Of a stretch of DNA of 34,822 bases, positions 22,151 through 32,600 are shown piece by piece. How positions within the stretch are numbered: the stretch's first letter is position 1; every line of letters starts with the position of its first letter. Under the pieces are notes generated by a model that saw only the letters and a list, made by a program, of their open reading frames with translations, searched no databases and was not told where the DNA came from. The stretch spans positions 51,698 to 86,519 of the forward strand of contig VRUL01000021.1 of NCBI GenBank assembly GCA_019456145.1, given 5' to 3'. The stretch comes from Planctomycetota bacterium. GTDB taxonomy: Bacteria; Planctomycetota; Phycisphaerae; Sedimentisphaerales; Anaerobacaceae. A program made the translations under genes and the position numbers.

Positions 22151-25100
22151 CTAAGGCGTGATTGTTTCAAGAAGCCAATCGTGTGCGAGGACCTTAAAGT
22201 CAAAGCCGTTTACTAAACCATCGCCGGTCTCCGGGTAAATATCGGCAGAAGGGGAGGTCGGCGGCAGGAGCCATTGGCTGAGTAATATTTCCAGGTCCTC
22301 GAAAAAGACGATGCCATCGCAATTAAAGTCTGCTGCGGAAGTGCCATCAGGGCAAATTTTTGCCAGATACATATCGTAATCCATCGAGACAGGGGAGTAT
22401 GTGGTGCCTGCAATTATGAATCCGTCGTCGGTGGTCTGCTGGACGGCCATGGCATAGTCGAGAGCGGTGTCACCGATGACCTTTTGCCAGAGCATGTTTC
22501 CAATTGGGTCGGTTTTTACGAGGTAAATATTTCCATTACCCAGGCCATAGGACTGAGTTTCTCCTGTAATAATATATCCTCCGTCAGATGTCTGTTGGGC
22601 GGAATAGGCTATCTCATCACCACTACAAAAGTCGAGGCTGCCGGGGTAGGTGTTTTCCCACATTAGGGTCCCATTTGGTTCAGTCTTTATAAGATACATC
22701 TCGTTGATGTATGTTCCCTGAAATGGGCAGAAGTCTGAGGTGTAGCCGGCAATTATGTATCCACCGTCCGGTGTCTGCTGTACGGAATAGCCGATGTCAT
22801 CATTGCTTCTATCGAAGGTTTTTTGCCACTGCAATACTGTTGCCGAGTCGGTCTTTATCATGTACACATCCCGTCCCCCTGCGCCGAATGATTCAGTGTA
22901 GCCGACGATTATGTATCCACCATCGGATGTTTGGCGGACCGACCAGGCATTTTCATCACCTGTTCCTCCAAATGTTTTTTCGTACTGTTTATTTCCATTT
23001 GATTGGGTCTTTATAAGGTAAACATCGTATTCTCCTGCGCCAGAGGAGTAAGTTAAGCCGACAACAATGAATCCTCCGTCTGATGTCTCCTGAACGGAAT
23101 AACCTTCGTCCCAATAGGCTCCTCCAAAGTATTTGTCCCAATCCTTATTTCCACTTGAGTCTAACTTTAGCAGATACACATCAGATTCTCCATTACCAAC
23201 GGAATAAGTGGAACCTGCGATTATGTATCCGGCGTCCGAGGTCTGCTGAACGGAATAAGCCCGGTCCCAATCGCTTCCGCCGAAGGTTTTTTGCCACTGC
23301 AAGGCTCCATTAGGTTCGGACTTTATCAGGTAAATATCGTAGTCGAATGTAGTATCGGAGTAAGTGTTTCCGACAGTAATGTATCCACCATCAGAGGTCT
23401 GGTATACTGACTCGCCAAAGTCCCAATCGCTTCCACCGAAGGTCGTTTGCCACAGTAAAGGCGGAGCGCCTGAAGGAGTCCTTTTGATATAGGTTACAGT
23501 AGTGATGGCCGTTTGGTTATAAATAATCTGAACGTACTCGTTAGCAGGTACCATCCAAGCGGAGCCGGCCGACTTATACTCAACCGTGTGAAAACCTAAG
23601 TTAAGGTCAATTTCTATATCGTTACTATCCCGCCAGGTACCGCCATCGACGCGCCACATTGCTCCGGCGACTATAGCCTCGGTCGGTGAGATTGTAACCT
23701 GCAATGAACCGAACTGCCGGATATAAGTACCGGTAGTGGTAGTTGTCTGACCGTAATTAATCTGAACAGTGTGGCTATTGGGCTCATTCCAGTTAAATAG
23801 TGGTTTATAATCAACCGTATGTTGACCAACCGGAAGGGGTCTCGATATACTGTTGCTGTTTCGCCATGGGCCGCTGTCTACACGCCACTTGGCACCAGCG
23901 TCAACAACTTCGGGCGGGGAGATAGTAATCTGCACCGCACCGGCTCGGATATATGCTTTTGAAATGGTGGTCGTCTGGAGGTAGTCAATCTGGACGGTGT
24001 GGTTGTTGGGCTCAATCCAGTTTGTAATCTGCTTATACTCAACGGTGTGAAGGCCTACGGCAAGATTGGGTTCTGTATCGTTACTGTCGTGCCATATGCC
24101 GCCGTCTACGCGCCACTGGGCGCCGGCGGCAACAGGTTCCTGCGGCAATATTGTGACCTGCAGCGACCCTCTCTGCCTGATATAAGTTCCTGTAGCAGTA
24201 GTGATCTGAGCGTGATTAATCTGGACGGTCTGGTTGTTGGGCTCGTTCCATCCATAGATGGGTTTATACTCAACGATATGAGAACCAACCAGTAGGTTAG
24301 TTATTATATCGTTGCTGTCGTGCCATGGGCCGTCATCAACACGCCATTGTGCTCCGGCATTGTTGGCATCGTTAGCATCAATAGCCTCCGGCTGGTAAAT
24401 TGTAACCTGTAACGAACCTGATTGAAGATAGGTTCCGGAAGCGGAAGTAGTCTGACCAAAATTAATCTGCACCGTTTGGCTGTTGGGCTCATTCCAGTTG
24501 CTGATTTGCTTATACTCAATGGTATGCATACCTATCGCAAGGTTAGTTTGTGTATCATTACTATCGTGCCAGGGGCCTCCATCGATGCGCCACTGGGCCC
24601 CGTTGTCTATAGCTTGGGGCGGGGAGATTGTAACCTGCAGTGAACCGGTCTGGATATAGGTTCCCGAAATGATAGTCGTCGGACCATAGTTAACCAGGAG
24701 CGTTTCGGAGTTGGGCTCATTCCAGTTGGTGATTGGTTTATACTCAACGGTGTGAAAGGCTACGGCAAGATTAGGTTCTGTATCGTTACTATCGTGCCAG
24801 GCGCGGCCATCGACGCGCCACTGTGCTCCTTGATCGACGGCCGCCTGCGGAGAGATTATAACCTGTAATGAGCTGAATTGCCGGAGATAAGTACCGGTAG
24901 CGGTTGTAGTCAGACCGTGATTAATCTGGACGGTTTCGCTGTTGGGCTCACTGAAGCCGAAGATCGTCTTATATTCAAGCGTATGAGAACCTGTTGTAAG
25001 TTCAGTTTCTATATCGTTACTGTCGTGCCAGGTACCGCCGTCGACTCGCCACTGTGCTCCTGCATCGTTAGCCTCGGGCGGTAAGATTGTTATCTGCAGC

Positions 25101-25798
25101 GAACCTGTTGGTATATACAAGCCGGCAGCTATAGTTGTTTGTTCGTCATATACCTGTAGGATCTTGGTGTCGGGCGTTTTCCAATCCGGTATAGGTTTGA
25201 ACTCGACGGTATAAGGGCGGCATACGAGAAGATTGGGTTCTGTGTAATCGTTGTCCCGCCAGGGGCCTCCATCGATACGTGCCTGTGCTCCTGCATCATT
25301 AGCATCGATTGGAAAGATCATAATCTTTAAGGAGCCTCTCTGCAGAGTATAAGTTCCTGTGGTTAAGGTCATCTGACTATCATAAATCCCGATAGTTTCG
25401 CCAGGAGGTTCATTCCAGCCGCAGGTTTGCTTATATTCGATCGTATGAGAACCTACTGCAAGGTCAGTTACTATATCGTTACTATCATGCCATATTCCAC
25501 TATCGACACGCCACTGGGCATTGGCATCAATAGCTTCCTGAGGTTGGATTGTAACCTGTAACGAACCTGTCTGCTCTATTGACGGGCCATCGTTGGCATC
25601 GCTTTGGATGATGGTCTCTTGCGAGTTTAGAGAAGAGGCGGAAGCCGGGGCGGGTTGAAAGGACACCAGAGCAAGAGATAGACCGGCAGCTAAGAAGTAA
25701 AAGAGTGTTTTCGTGCCCGTTAGCTTGTGAAGAATATGTTTTTGTGCACAGAGAAAGGGCACTGAAACAGAGAATAATCTCAACAATCGTATTATCAC
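22151..25798 (-). CDS. Giant secreted PEGA-like repeat / beta-propeller / dockerin protein 1
   Basis: GTG 25798 is preferred: a perfect AGGAGG lies 4 bases upstream. The frame is open to TTG 25825. In that longer numbering (1224 residues) the plan is as follows. A signal peptide has a hydrophobic core about 39-56 and Ala-rich cleavage (PASAS). Nine tandem units of about 77 residues fill 87-790 (GSLQVTI.P, GAQWRVDGG.W.DSND, VGSHTVEYK, GWNEPNSQTVQIN, TGTY), PEGA-like Ig folds. Seven blades follow at about 795-1157 (QTSDGGYIIAG.T, DVYLIKT, W.KTFGG), a seven-bladed propeller. The end, 1158-1224, is a type I dockerin-like module (DFNCDGIVFFEDL...WL, second loop GDGLVNGFDFKVL). An extracellular binding or scaffold role is inferred. 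Gene 2 upstream is its paralogue. Confidence 0.88.
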   Translation of the reverse strand: MIIRLLRLFSVSVPFLCAQKHILHKLTGTKTLFYFLAAGLSLALVSFQPAPASASSLNSQETIIQSDANDGPSIEQTGSLQVTIQPQEAIDANAQWRVDSGIWHDSNDIVTDLAVGSHTIEYKQTCGWNEPPGETIGIYDSQMTLTTGTYTLQRGSLKIMIFPIDANDAGAQARIDGGPWRDNDYTEPNLLVCRPYTVEFKPIPDWKTPDTKILQVYDEQTTIAAGLYIPTGSLQITILPPEANDAGAQWRVDGGTWHDSNDIETELTTGSHTLEYKTIFGFSEPNSETVQINHGLTTTATGTYLRQFSSLQVIISPQAAVDQGAQWRVDGRAWHDSNDTEPNLAVAFHTVEYKPITNWNEPNSETLLVNYGPTTIISGTYIQTGSLQVTISPPQAIDNGAQWRIDGGPWHDSNDTQTNLAIGMHTIEYKQISNWNEPNSQTVQINFGQTTSASGTYLQSGSLQVTIYQPEAIDANDANNAGAQWRVDDGPWHDSNDIITNLLVGSHIVEYKPIYGWNEPNNQTVQINHAQITTATGTYIRQRGSLQVTILPQEPVAAGAQWRVDGGIWHDSNDTEPNLAVGLHTVEYKQITNWIEPNNHTVQIDYLQTTTISKAYIRAGAVQITISPPEVVDAGAKWRVDSGPWRNSNSISRPLPVGQHTVDYKPLFNWNEPNSHTVQINYGQTTTTTGTYIRQFGSLQVTISPTEAIVAGAMWRVDGGTWRDSNDIEIDLNLGFHTVEYKSAGSAWMVPANEYVQIIYNQTAITTVTYIKRTPSGAPPLLWQTTFGGSDWDFGESVYQTSDGGYITVGNTYSDTTFDYDIYLIKSEPNGALQWQKTFGGSDWDRAYSVQQTSDAGYIIAGSTYSVGNGESDVYLLKLDSSGNKDWDKYFGGAYWDEGYSVQETSDGGFIVVGLTYSSGAGEYDVYLIKTQSNGNKQYEKTFGGTGDENAWSVRQTSDGGYIIVGYTESFGAGGRDVYMIKTDSATVLQWQKTFDRSNDDIGYSVQQTPDGGYIIAGYTSDFCPFQGTYINEMYLIKTEPNGTLMWENTYPGSLDFCSGDEIAYSAQQTSDGGYIITGETQSYGLGNGNIYLVKTDPIGNMLWQKVIGDTALDYAMAVQQTTDDGFIIAGTTYSPVSMDYDMYLAKICPDGTSAADFNCDGIVFFEDLEILLSQWLLPPTSPSADIYPETGDGLVNGFDFKVLAHDWLLETITP
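23460..25567 (-). repeat. Nine tandem ~230-bp PEGA-like coding repeats (gene 1)
   Basis: Unit length is 75-83 codons, each starting near GSLQV and ending near TGTY. Unit 6 carries an insertion (DANDANNAG). Units 2 and 9 are the most divergent. The DNA units differ by many synonymous changes, so this array is older than the right end of gene 2. Confidence 0.85.
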
Positions 25799-25968
25799 CA
25801 CACCTCCTAAAAGCAACCAAATCAACGGAGAGCACTACAATGGCCGAAAGGACTGCTCTTAAGTATTGTAATAAAAGCAAATTATATCAAATCAGGGCGT
25901 CAAAAGCAAGGAAATTATAGGATATTTTTTGAGACTGCTGCGTCGCAGTATTTGCAATGACGTAGAGG

Positions 25969-26340
25969 CTATCCTTTTCCCTGCTGCTTTATGTTTCTTG
26001 CCATTTCGTTAATCCTCCATTCGATTGATGATAGTATCCAGAACTTAAAGTGATTTATGCGCATCTGGCAGTGTATGAGGTATATGATTTTTAACGATAA
26101 TGTTACGGTAGCCACCTCAATCATCAAAAGCCTCAGCCTTTCTCCTGCTATAACCGAAACAGCTACAGAGACGGCGATTATGACAATAAATATGGCATTA
26201 AAGAGCTTTGTTCGAAATTTTGGAACGCCGCCGATTTTGCCTATGATTGCTCTGACCCGCTCTTTCTCCTTTAGGAAGTTCTCTAACTCGTGCTTCAAGT
26301 CACTTATTTCGTCTTCTGGTTTTTGGTACTGCTCTTTCAT
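25969..26340 (-). CDS. Small membrane protein with N-terminal coiled coil
   Basis: 123 residues with AAGGAG 5 bases before the ATG. Residues 1-35 are a charged coiled coil (EDEISDLKHELENFLKEKER). GKIGGVPKFRTKLFN follows, then two membrane helices (about 49-66 and 70-90), then a short amphipathic end (FWILSSIEWRINEMARNIK). Topology suggests cytoplasmic ends with a helical hairpin in the membrane. The family is unknown to me but the strict pattern looks conserved. It lies between the two giant repeat genes in the same orientation, about 140 bases upstream of gene 1. Confidence 0.65.
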   Translation of the reverse strand: MKEQYQKPEDEISDLKHELENFLKEKERVRAIIGKIGGVPKFRTKLFNAIFIVIIAVSVAVSVIAGERLRLLMIEVATVTLSLKIIYLIHCQMRINHFKFWILSSIEWRINEMARNIKQQGKG

Positions 26341-26689
26341 TAGTACTCCTTTTGCTTAAAAGAATTAAATTCGTTCCTTTTTTATGTTTCATTCCAAAAA
26401 GAATAACCTTAAGAAAGAAAAATCCCAAATAAATTCATGTTACTAAATATTTTTTGAGCCTGTCTGTTTGCCTGGCAGCCGGCGATGGCGGGTAAGAATA
26501 AAGAATATCTGGCTTGGCCATCCCACTTGGGAGAACAAGGAACGACGAATAATGAAGGTATTCGGCGGCCGGATTCCTGGCATCTCTGTAATGACCGTAG
26601 TAATAACAGATTCCAGCTCCCCTGACAGAATCGAGGAGCAGGAATTTCAATCTTCAATTGGCCGAGACAGAGTATTACATTCCGGTTAG
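26341..26689. other. Intergenic region, partly duplicated 3' flank of the repeat genes
   Basis: 349 bases. The right 45 bases (about 26646-26692, TCAATTGGCCGAG..., TAGCTAAGGCGT) match the 3' flank of gene 1 (about 22114-22160), showing that the duplication extends past the stop codons. The rest holds no supported gene. A small minus-strand frame (26409-26657) has no usable SD and lies across this flank. Confidence 0.55.
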
Positions 26690-29600
26690 CTAAGGCGTTA
26701 TGGTTTCAAGAAGCCAATCGTAAGCGAGAATTCTAAAGTCAAAGAAGTCTATGAAACCATCGCCGAAGTCCGAGTCAATATCTGCAGATGGAAGGGCTGG
26801 GGATTGTAACCATTGGTTAGCTATTACCTCCAGGTCCTCGTAATAAACGATACCATCGCAGTTAAAGTCCGCAGCGGAAGTGCCATCGGGGCATATTTTT
26901 GTCAGAGAAATATCGTAACCTGCCGAGACAGGCGAGTAAGTGGTTCCTATAATTATGAATCCACCATCGGAGGTCTGTTGAATGTCAGTGGCATAGTCCC
27001 AAGCGGTGTCACCGAATGCCTTTTGCCACTGTTTCTTTCCATTCGGGTCGGTCTTTATGAGATAAGCATCGGCGAATCCCCGGCCATAGGAGCGCGTCTC
27101 ACCGGCAATTATGTATCCACCGTCGGATGTCTGTTGAACGGAATAAGCCAGGTCATCACCACTACAAATGTCGTCGGTACCCGGGAAGATATTTGACCAC
27201 TGTTGGTTTCCAAATTGGTCGGTTTTTACCAAAGCAACATCGCGTTGATATGTTCCTTCGGCGATGCACCAGTAGGAGGTGTAGCCGGCAATTATGTATC
27301 CACCATCGGATGTCTGCTGTACAGAATAGCCGATGTCATCATTTGTTCCATCGATTGTTTTTTGCCATTGCAATTCTGTTCCGGGATCGAGTTTTATAAG
27401 GTAAATATCCCTCATCCCTACACCGAAAGATTCAGTGTAGCCTGCAATTATGTATCCACCATCGGATGTTTGCTGTATCGACCATCCATGGTCATCTCCG
27501 GCTCCTCCAAATGTTTGTTCGAACTCCGTATTACCATTTGAAAGGGTCTTTACAAGGTAAACATCATATTCTCCGGCGCCAAAAGAGAAAGTTAGGCCGA
27601 CAATTACGAATCCTCCGTCGGAGGTCTCCTGAACGGAATAGCCTTCATCCCAAAATGCACCTCCAAAGTATTTGTCCCACAGGAGCCTTCCGGTTGGACT
27701 TATCTTTAACAGATAAACATCAGATTCGCCATTGCCATAGGAATAAGTGAAGCCTGTGATTACGTATCCACCGTCGGAGGTCTGTTTAACTGAATATGCG
27801 AGGTCCCAATCGTCACCGCCATAGTACTTTTGCCAATCTATATTTCCATCCGGGTCGGTCTTTGTCAGGACAATATCGTAATCGAATGAGGTATTTGAGA
27901 AGCTGTGGCCGACAGTTATATATCCACCGTCCGAGGTTTGGCTGACTGACTCTCCATATTCCCAATCGCTTACTCCAATGTTGGTTTGCCATTGTATAGG
28001 TGGTGAGCCGGTAGGTTTGCGTTTGATATAAGTTACAGTATAGGTTGTAGTCTGCTCATTAAAAATCTGAACGGATTCGTTAGCAGGTACAAGCCAGGCG
28101 TTACCGATCGGCTTGAACTCAATCGTATGGAAACCTACTACGGTAAGATTCGGTTCTGTATCGTTACTATCATGCCAAATGCCGCCGTCTACGCGCCACT
28201 GTGCATTGGCATCGTTAGCCTCCGGGGGCAAGATAATAACCTGCAACGAACCTGAGTGATAGATATAAGTATCGGTAACAGTTGTAACCTGAGCGTAATC
28301 GATTTGTATTGTCCGGCTATTGGGCTCGTTCCAGCTAAATAGTGGTTTATAATCAACGGTATGTTGACCAACCGGAAGGGGTCTTGATATACTGTTGCTA
28401 TTTCGCCATGGGCCGCTGTCTACGCGCCACTTGGCACCAGCGTCAATAACTTCAGGCGGGGAGATAGTAACCTGCACCGCACCGGCCCGGATATATGTTT
28501 GAGAAATGGTGGTCGTCTGGAGGTAGTCAATCTGGACGGTGTGGCTGTTGGGCTCAATCCAGTTTGCGACAGGTTTATATACAACGGTGTGTAGTCCTAC
28601 GGCAAGATTAGGTTCTGTGTCGTTACTGTCGTGCCAGGTACCGCCGTCTACGCGCCACTGGGCGCCGGCGGTAACAGGTTCGGCCGGCAATATTGTGACC
28701 TGCAGCGACCCTCTCTGCCTGATATAAGTGCCGGTTGTAGTAGTCATCTGAGCGTGATCAATCTGGACGGTCTGGTTATTGGGTTCGTTCCAGCCGTATA
28801 TTGGCTTGTACTCAACCGTTTGAGAACCAACGGGAATGCCAGTCTGTATTTCATTACTATCGTGCCAGGGGCCTCCATCGACGCGCCACTGCGCTCCGAC
28901 ATTGTTGGCATCGTTAGGATCGAGAGCCTCTGGCTGCAAGATAAAAACCTGCAGCGAGCCTATCAGGATATATGTTCCCGAAACGTTAGTCGTTAGATCT
29001 TGAGTAATCTGGACGGTGTGGCTGTTGGGCTCATTGAAGTCGGGGAGCGGCTTATACTCAACGAAATGAGAACCTACAGTAAGGTCTACTAAATCGTTGC
29101 TATCGCGCCAGGTACCGCCATCGACCCGCCACTGCGCATTTGCATCGTTAGCCTCCGGTGGATAGATTGCAACTTGTAATGAACCGAACTGCCGGATATA
29201 AGCACCGGAAGTTGTGGTAATCTGGCCGTGATCAATCTGGACGGTCTGGCTATTGGGTTCGTTCCAGCCGAAGATCGACTTATACTCAACGGTATGAGAA
29301 CCTACCGCAATGTCAGTTGCTGTATCATTACTATCGTGCCAGAAGCCTCCATCGAGGCGCCACTGCGCATTTGCGTCTATAGCTTCGGGCGGTGAGATTG
29401 TAACCTGTAACGAACCTGTCTGGATATACGTTCCTGAAGTGGTGGTCGTCTGACCAAAATTGACCACGAGCATTCCGTTGTTCGGCTCATTCCAGTTGCT
29501 GATTTGCTTATACTCAACATTATGCAAACCTATCGCAAGGTTAGTTTCTATATCGTTACTATCCCTCCATGTACGTCCGTCGATGCGCCACTGTGCCCCG

Positions 29601-32600
29601 TCGTCTAAAGCTTCCTGGGGCGAGATCGTAGCCTGTACTGAACCGGCCTGGATGTAGATTCCGATAGTGGTGGTCGTCTGACCGGAATTAACGAGAAGCA
29701 TTTCACTGTTTGGTTCATTCCAGTTAGTGATGGGTTTATACTCAACGGTGTGAAAGCCTACGGAAAGATTGGACTCCGTATCGTTACTGTCGTGCCAGGG
29801 GCCTCCATCGACCCGCCACTGCGCATTTGCATCAATAGCGGCCTGCGGCAAGATTATCACCTGTAATGAACTTAACTGCTGGATATAAGTGCCCGTAGTA
29901 GTTGCGGTCTGAGCGTAATTAATCTGGATATTCCGGCTGTTAGGCTCATTCCATCCGAAGATCGTCTTAAACTCAACAATATGGGGACCTACCAGAAGGT
30001 CAGTTTCTATATCGTTACTGTCCCGCCAGGGGCCTCCATCAACCCGCCATTGTGCATTGGCATCTACAGCTCCCTGCGGAGAGATTATGAGGTGCAGTGA
30101 ACCTGTGGGGATATACGTTCCTGAAGTTATGGTGGTTTGAGCGAAATCGATCTGAACCGTCTGGCTATTTGGCTCATTCCAGTTGCTGATTTGCTTATAC
30201 TCAACGGTATGCAAACCTATCGCAAGGTTTGTTTCTATATCGTTATTATCGTGCCAGGGACCGCCATCGACACGCCACTGCGCGTTTGCATCTATAGCTT
30301 CGGGCGGGTAGATTGCAACCTGCAAGGAACCTGCCTGGATATATGTTCCCGAAGTGATAGTAGTCTGGCCATCGTTAATCTGTACAGTCTGGTTATTGGG
30401 TTCATCCCAGTTGTTGATTGACTTGAACTCAACTGTATGAGAAGCTACTACAAGGTTGGTTTCTATATAGTTACTATCGTGCCATGCGCCTCCATCGACC
30501 CGCCATTGCGCATTGGCGTCATTAGCTTCAGGCGGGTAGATTGTAACCTGTAACGAACCTCTCTGCCTGACATAAGTGCCGGTGGTCGTCGTAGTCTGCC
30601 CTTCAAAAATCTGTAGCGTTTCATTAACAGGCGGATTCCAGTCGGCAATATTACTATACTCAACCCTATGAGTACCTACGACAAGATTAGGTTCCGTATC
30701 ATTACTATCGTGCCAGGGGCCGCTGTCTACACGCCACTGCGCATTGGCATCTACAGCTTCCTGCGGGTAGATAAACACCCGTAATGAACCAACCTGCTTG
30801 ACATAAGTTCCGGAAGTTATAGTAGTCTGGCCGTGATTAATCTGGACGAGCTCGTTAGCAGGCGTATTCCAGCCGGTGAGCGATTTGTACTCAAGGTTAT
30901 GAGAACCTACGGCAAGGCCGAGTTCTATATCGTTACTATCATGCCAGGCGCCGCCATCGACCCGCCACTGTGCTTCGGCATTGTTGGCATCGTTAACGTC
31001 TATAGCTTCGGGCGGGTAGATAGTAACCTGTAATGAACCCGTCGGGATATATGTCCCGGTTGTAATTGTAATCTCATTGTAGTCGATTTGTACTGTCTGG
31101 CTATTGGGCTCATTCCAGTTGTTGAGCGGCTCGAACTCAACGTTATGAGAACCTACCAGAAGATTAGTTACTATATCATTACTATCGTGCCATGTGCCGC
31201 CATCGACCCGCCACTGTGCATTTGCGTCTATAGCTTCCTGCGGGTAGATAGTAACCTGTAATGAACCTTTCGGGATATAGGTTCCGATCTTTGTGGTCGT
31301 CTGACCGAAATTAATCTGAACCGTTTCGTTAGGAGGTGTATTCCAGCCGTTGACAGGTTTGTACTCAAGGTCATGAGTACCTACGGAAAGGCCAGTCTTT
31401 GTATAGGCATTGTCATACCAAATGCCGCCATCGATTCGCCACTGAGCTCCTGCATTGATAGCCACCTGTGGCAAGATAATCACCTGCAACGAACCTGTCT
31501 GGACATATGTTCCGGTAGTGGTGGTTGTCTGAGCGTCATTAATCTGGACGATCTGGTTAACAGGCGTATTCCAGCCGGGGATGGATTTGAACTCAACCGT
31601 AAGAGGGCCTACGAGAAGTCCAGTCTCTATATAGTTACTATCGTGCCATGCACCGCTATCGATCCGCCACTGTGCGCCTGCAACGACAGCAGCCTGCGGC
31701 AAGATTGAAACCTGCAAACTCCCTTTCTGCGGGACATAAGTACCGGTAGTTAATGTGCCCTGACCGTGATTAATCTGTACCGTTTGGCTGTTCGGCTCGT
31801 TCCAGCCGGTTATCACGCTGTACTCGACCGTGTGCGAGCCTACGGGAAGATTAGGCTCTATATAGCCGCTATCATACCAGGTACCGCCATCGACACGCCA
31901 CTTCGCTCCGGCGTCTATAGCCGCCTGCGGGGAGATTAGAACAACCAACAAACCTGTCGGGATATAAATACCGGTAGCATTAGTGTTCTGAGCGTCAATA
32001 ATCTGTACTATCTGGCTGGTTGGCTTATTCCAGTTAGTGATGGGTTTATACTCAACCGTATAAGAACCTACGACAAGGCCGGTTTCTATATAGTTACTAT
32101 CGTGCCAGGTGCCGCCATTGATGCGCCACTGGGCTCCATCATCGATAGCTCCCTGCGGGGAGATTGTAACCTGCAGCGAACCTCTCTGCCGGATATAAGT
32201 GCCGCTTGTAGTTGTGGTCTGACCGCGATTAATCTGGACGGTCTGGCTGTTGGGCTCGTTCCAGCCGGTGATTATGCTATACTCAACGGTGTGTGGGCCT
32301 ATTGCAATATTGGGCTCGGTATCGTTACTATCGTGCCATGTGCCGCCGTCGACACGCCACTGCGCATTTGCGTCTATAGCCTCTTGTGGAAAGATTGTAA
32401 CCTGCAACAAACCTGTATGCTGGATATAAGTTCCGGTTATAGTATTGGTCTGCCCGTCATTAATCTGGACGGTCTGGCTGTTCGGCTCATTCCAGTCTGG
32501 GATTGGTTTGTAGTCAACTGCATGTGTACCTACCGTAAGATCGGTTTCTATATCATTACTATCCCGCCAGGCGCCGCCGTCTACGCGCCACTGTGCGCCT

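Noticed and set aside
26409..26657. Two overlapping minus-strand frames (82 and 71 codons)
   Set aside because: No SD, no conserved look, and they overlap each other and the duplicated 3' flank.
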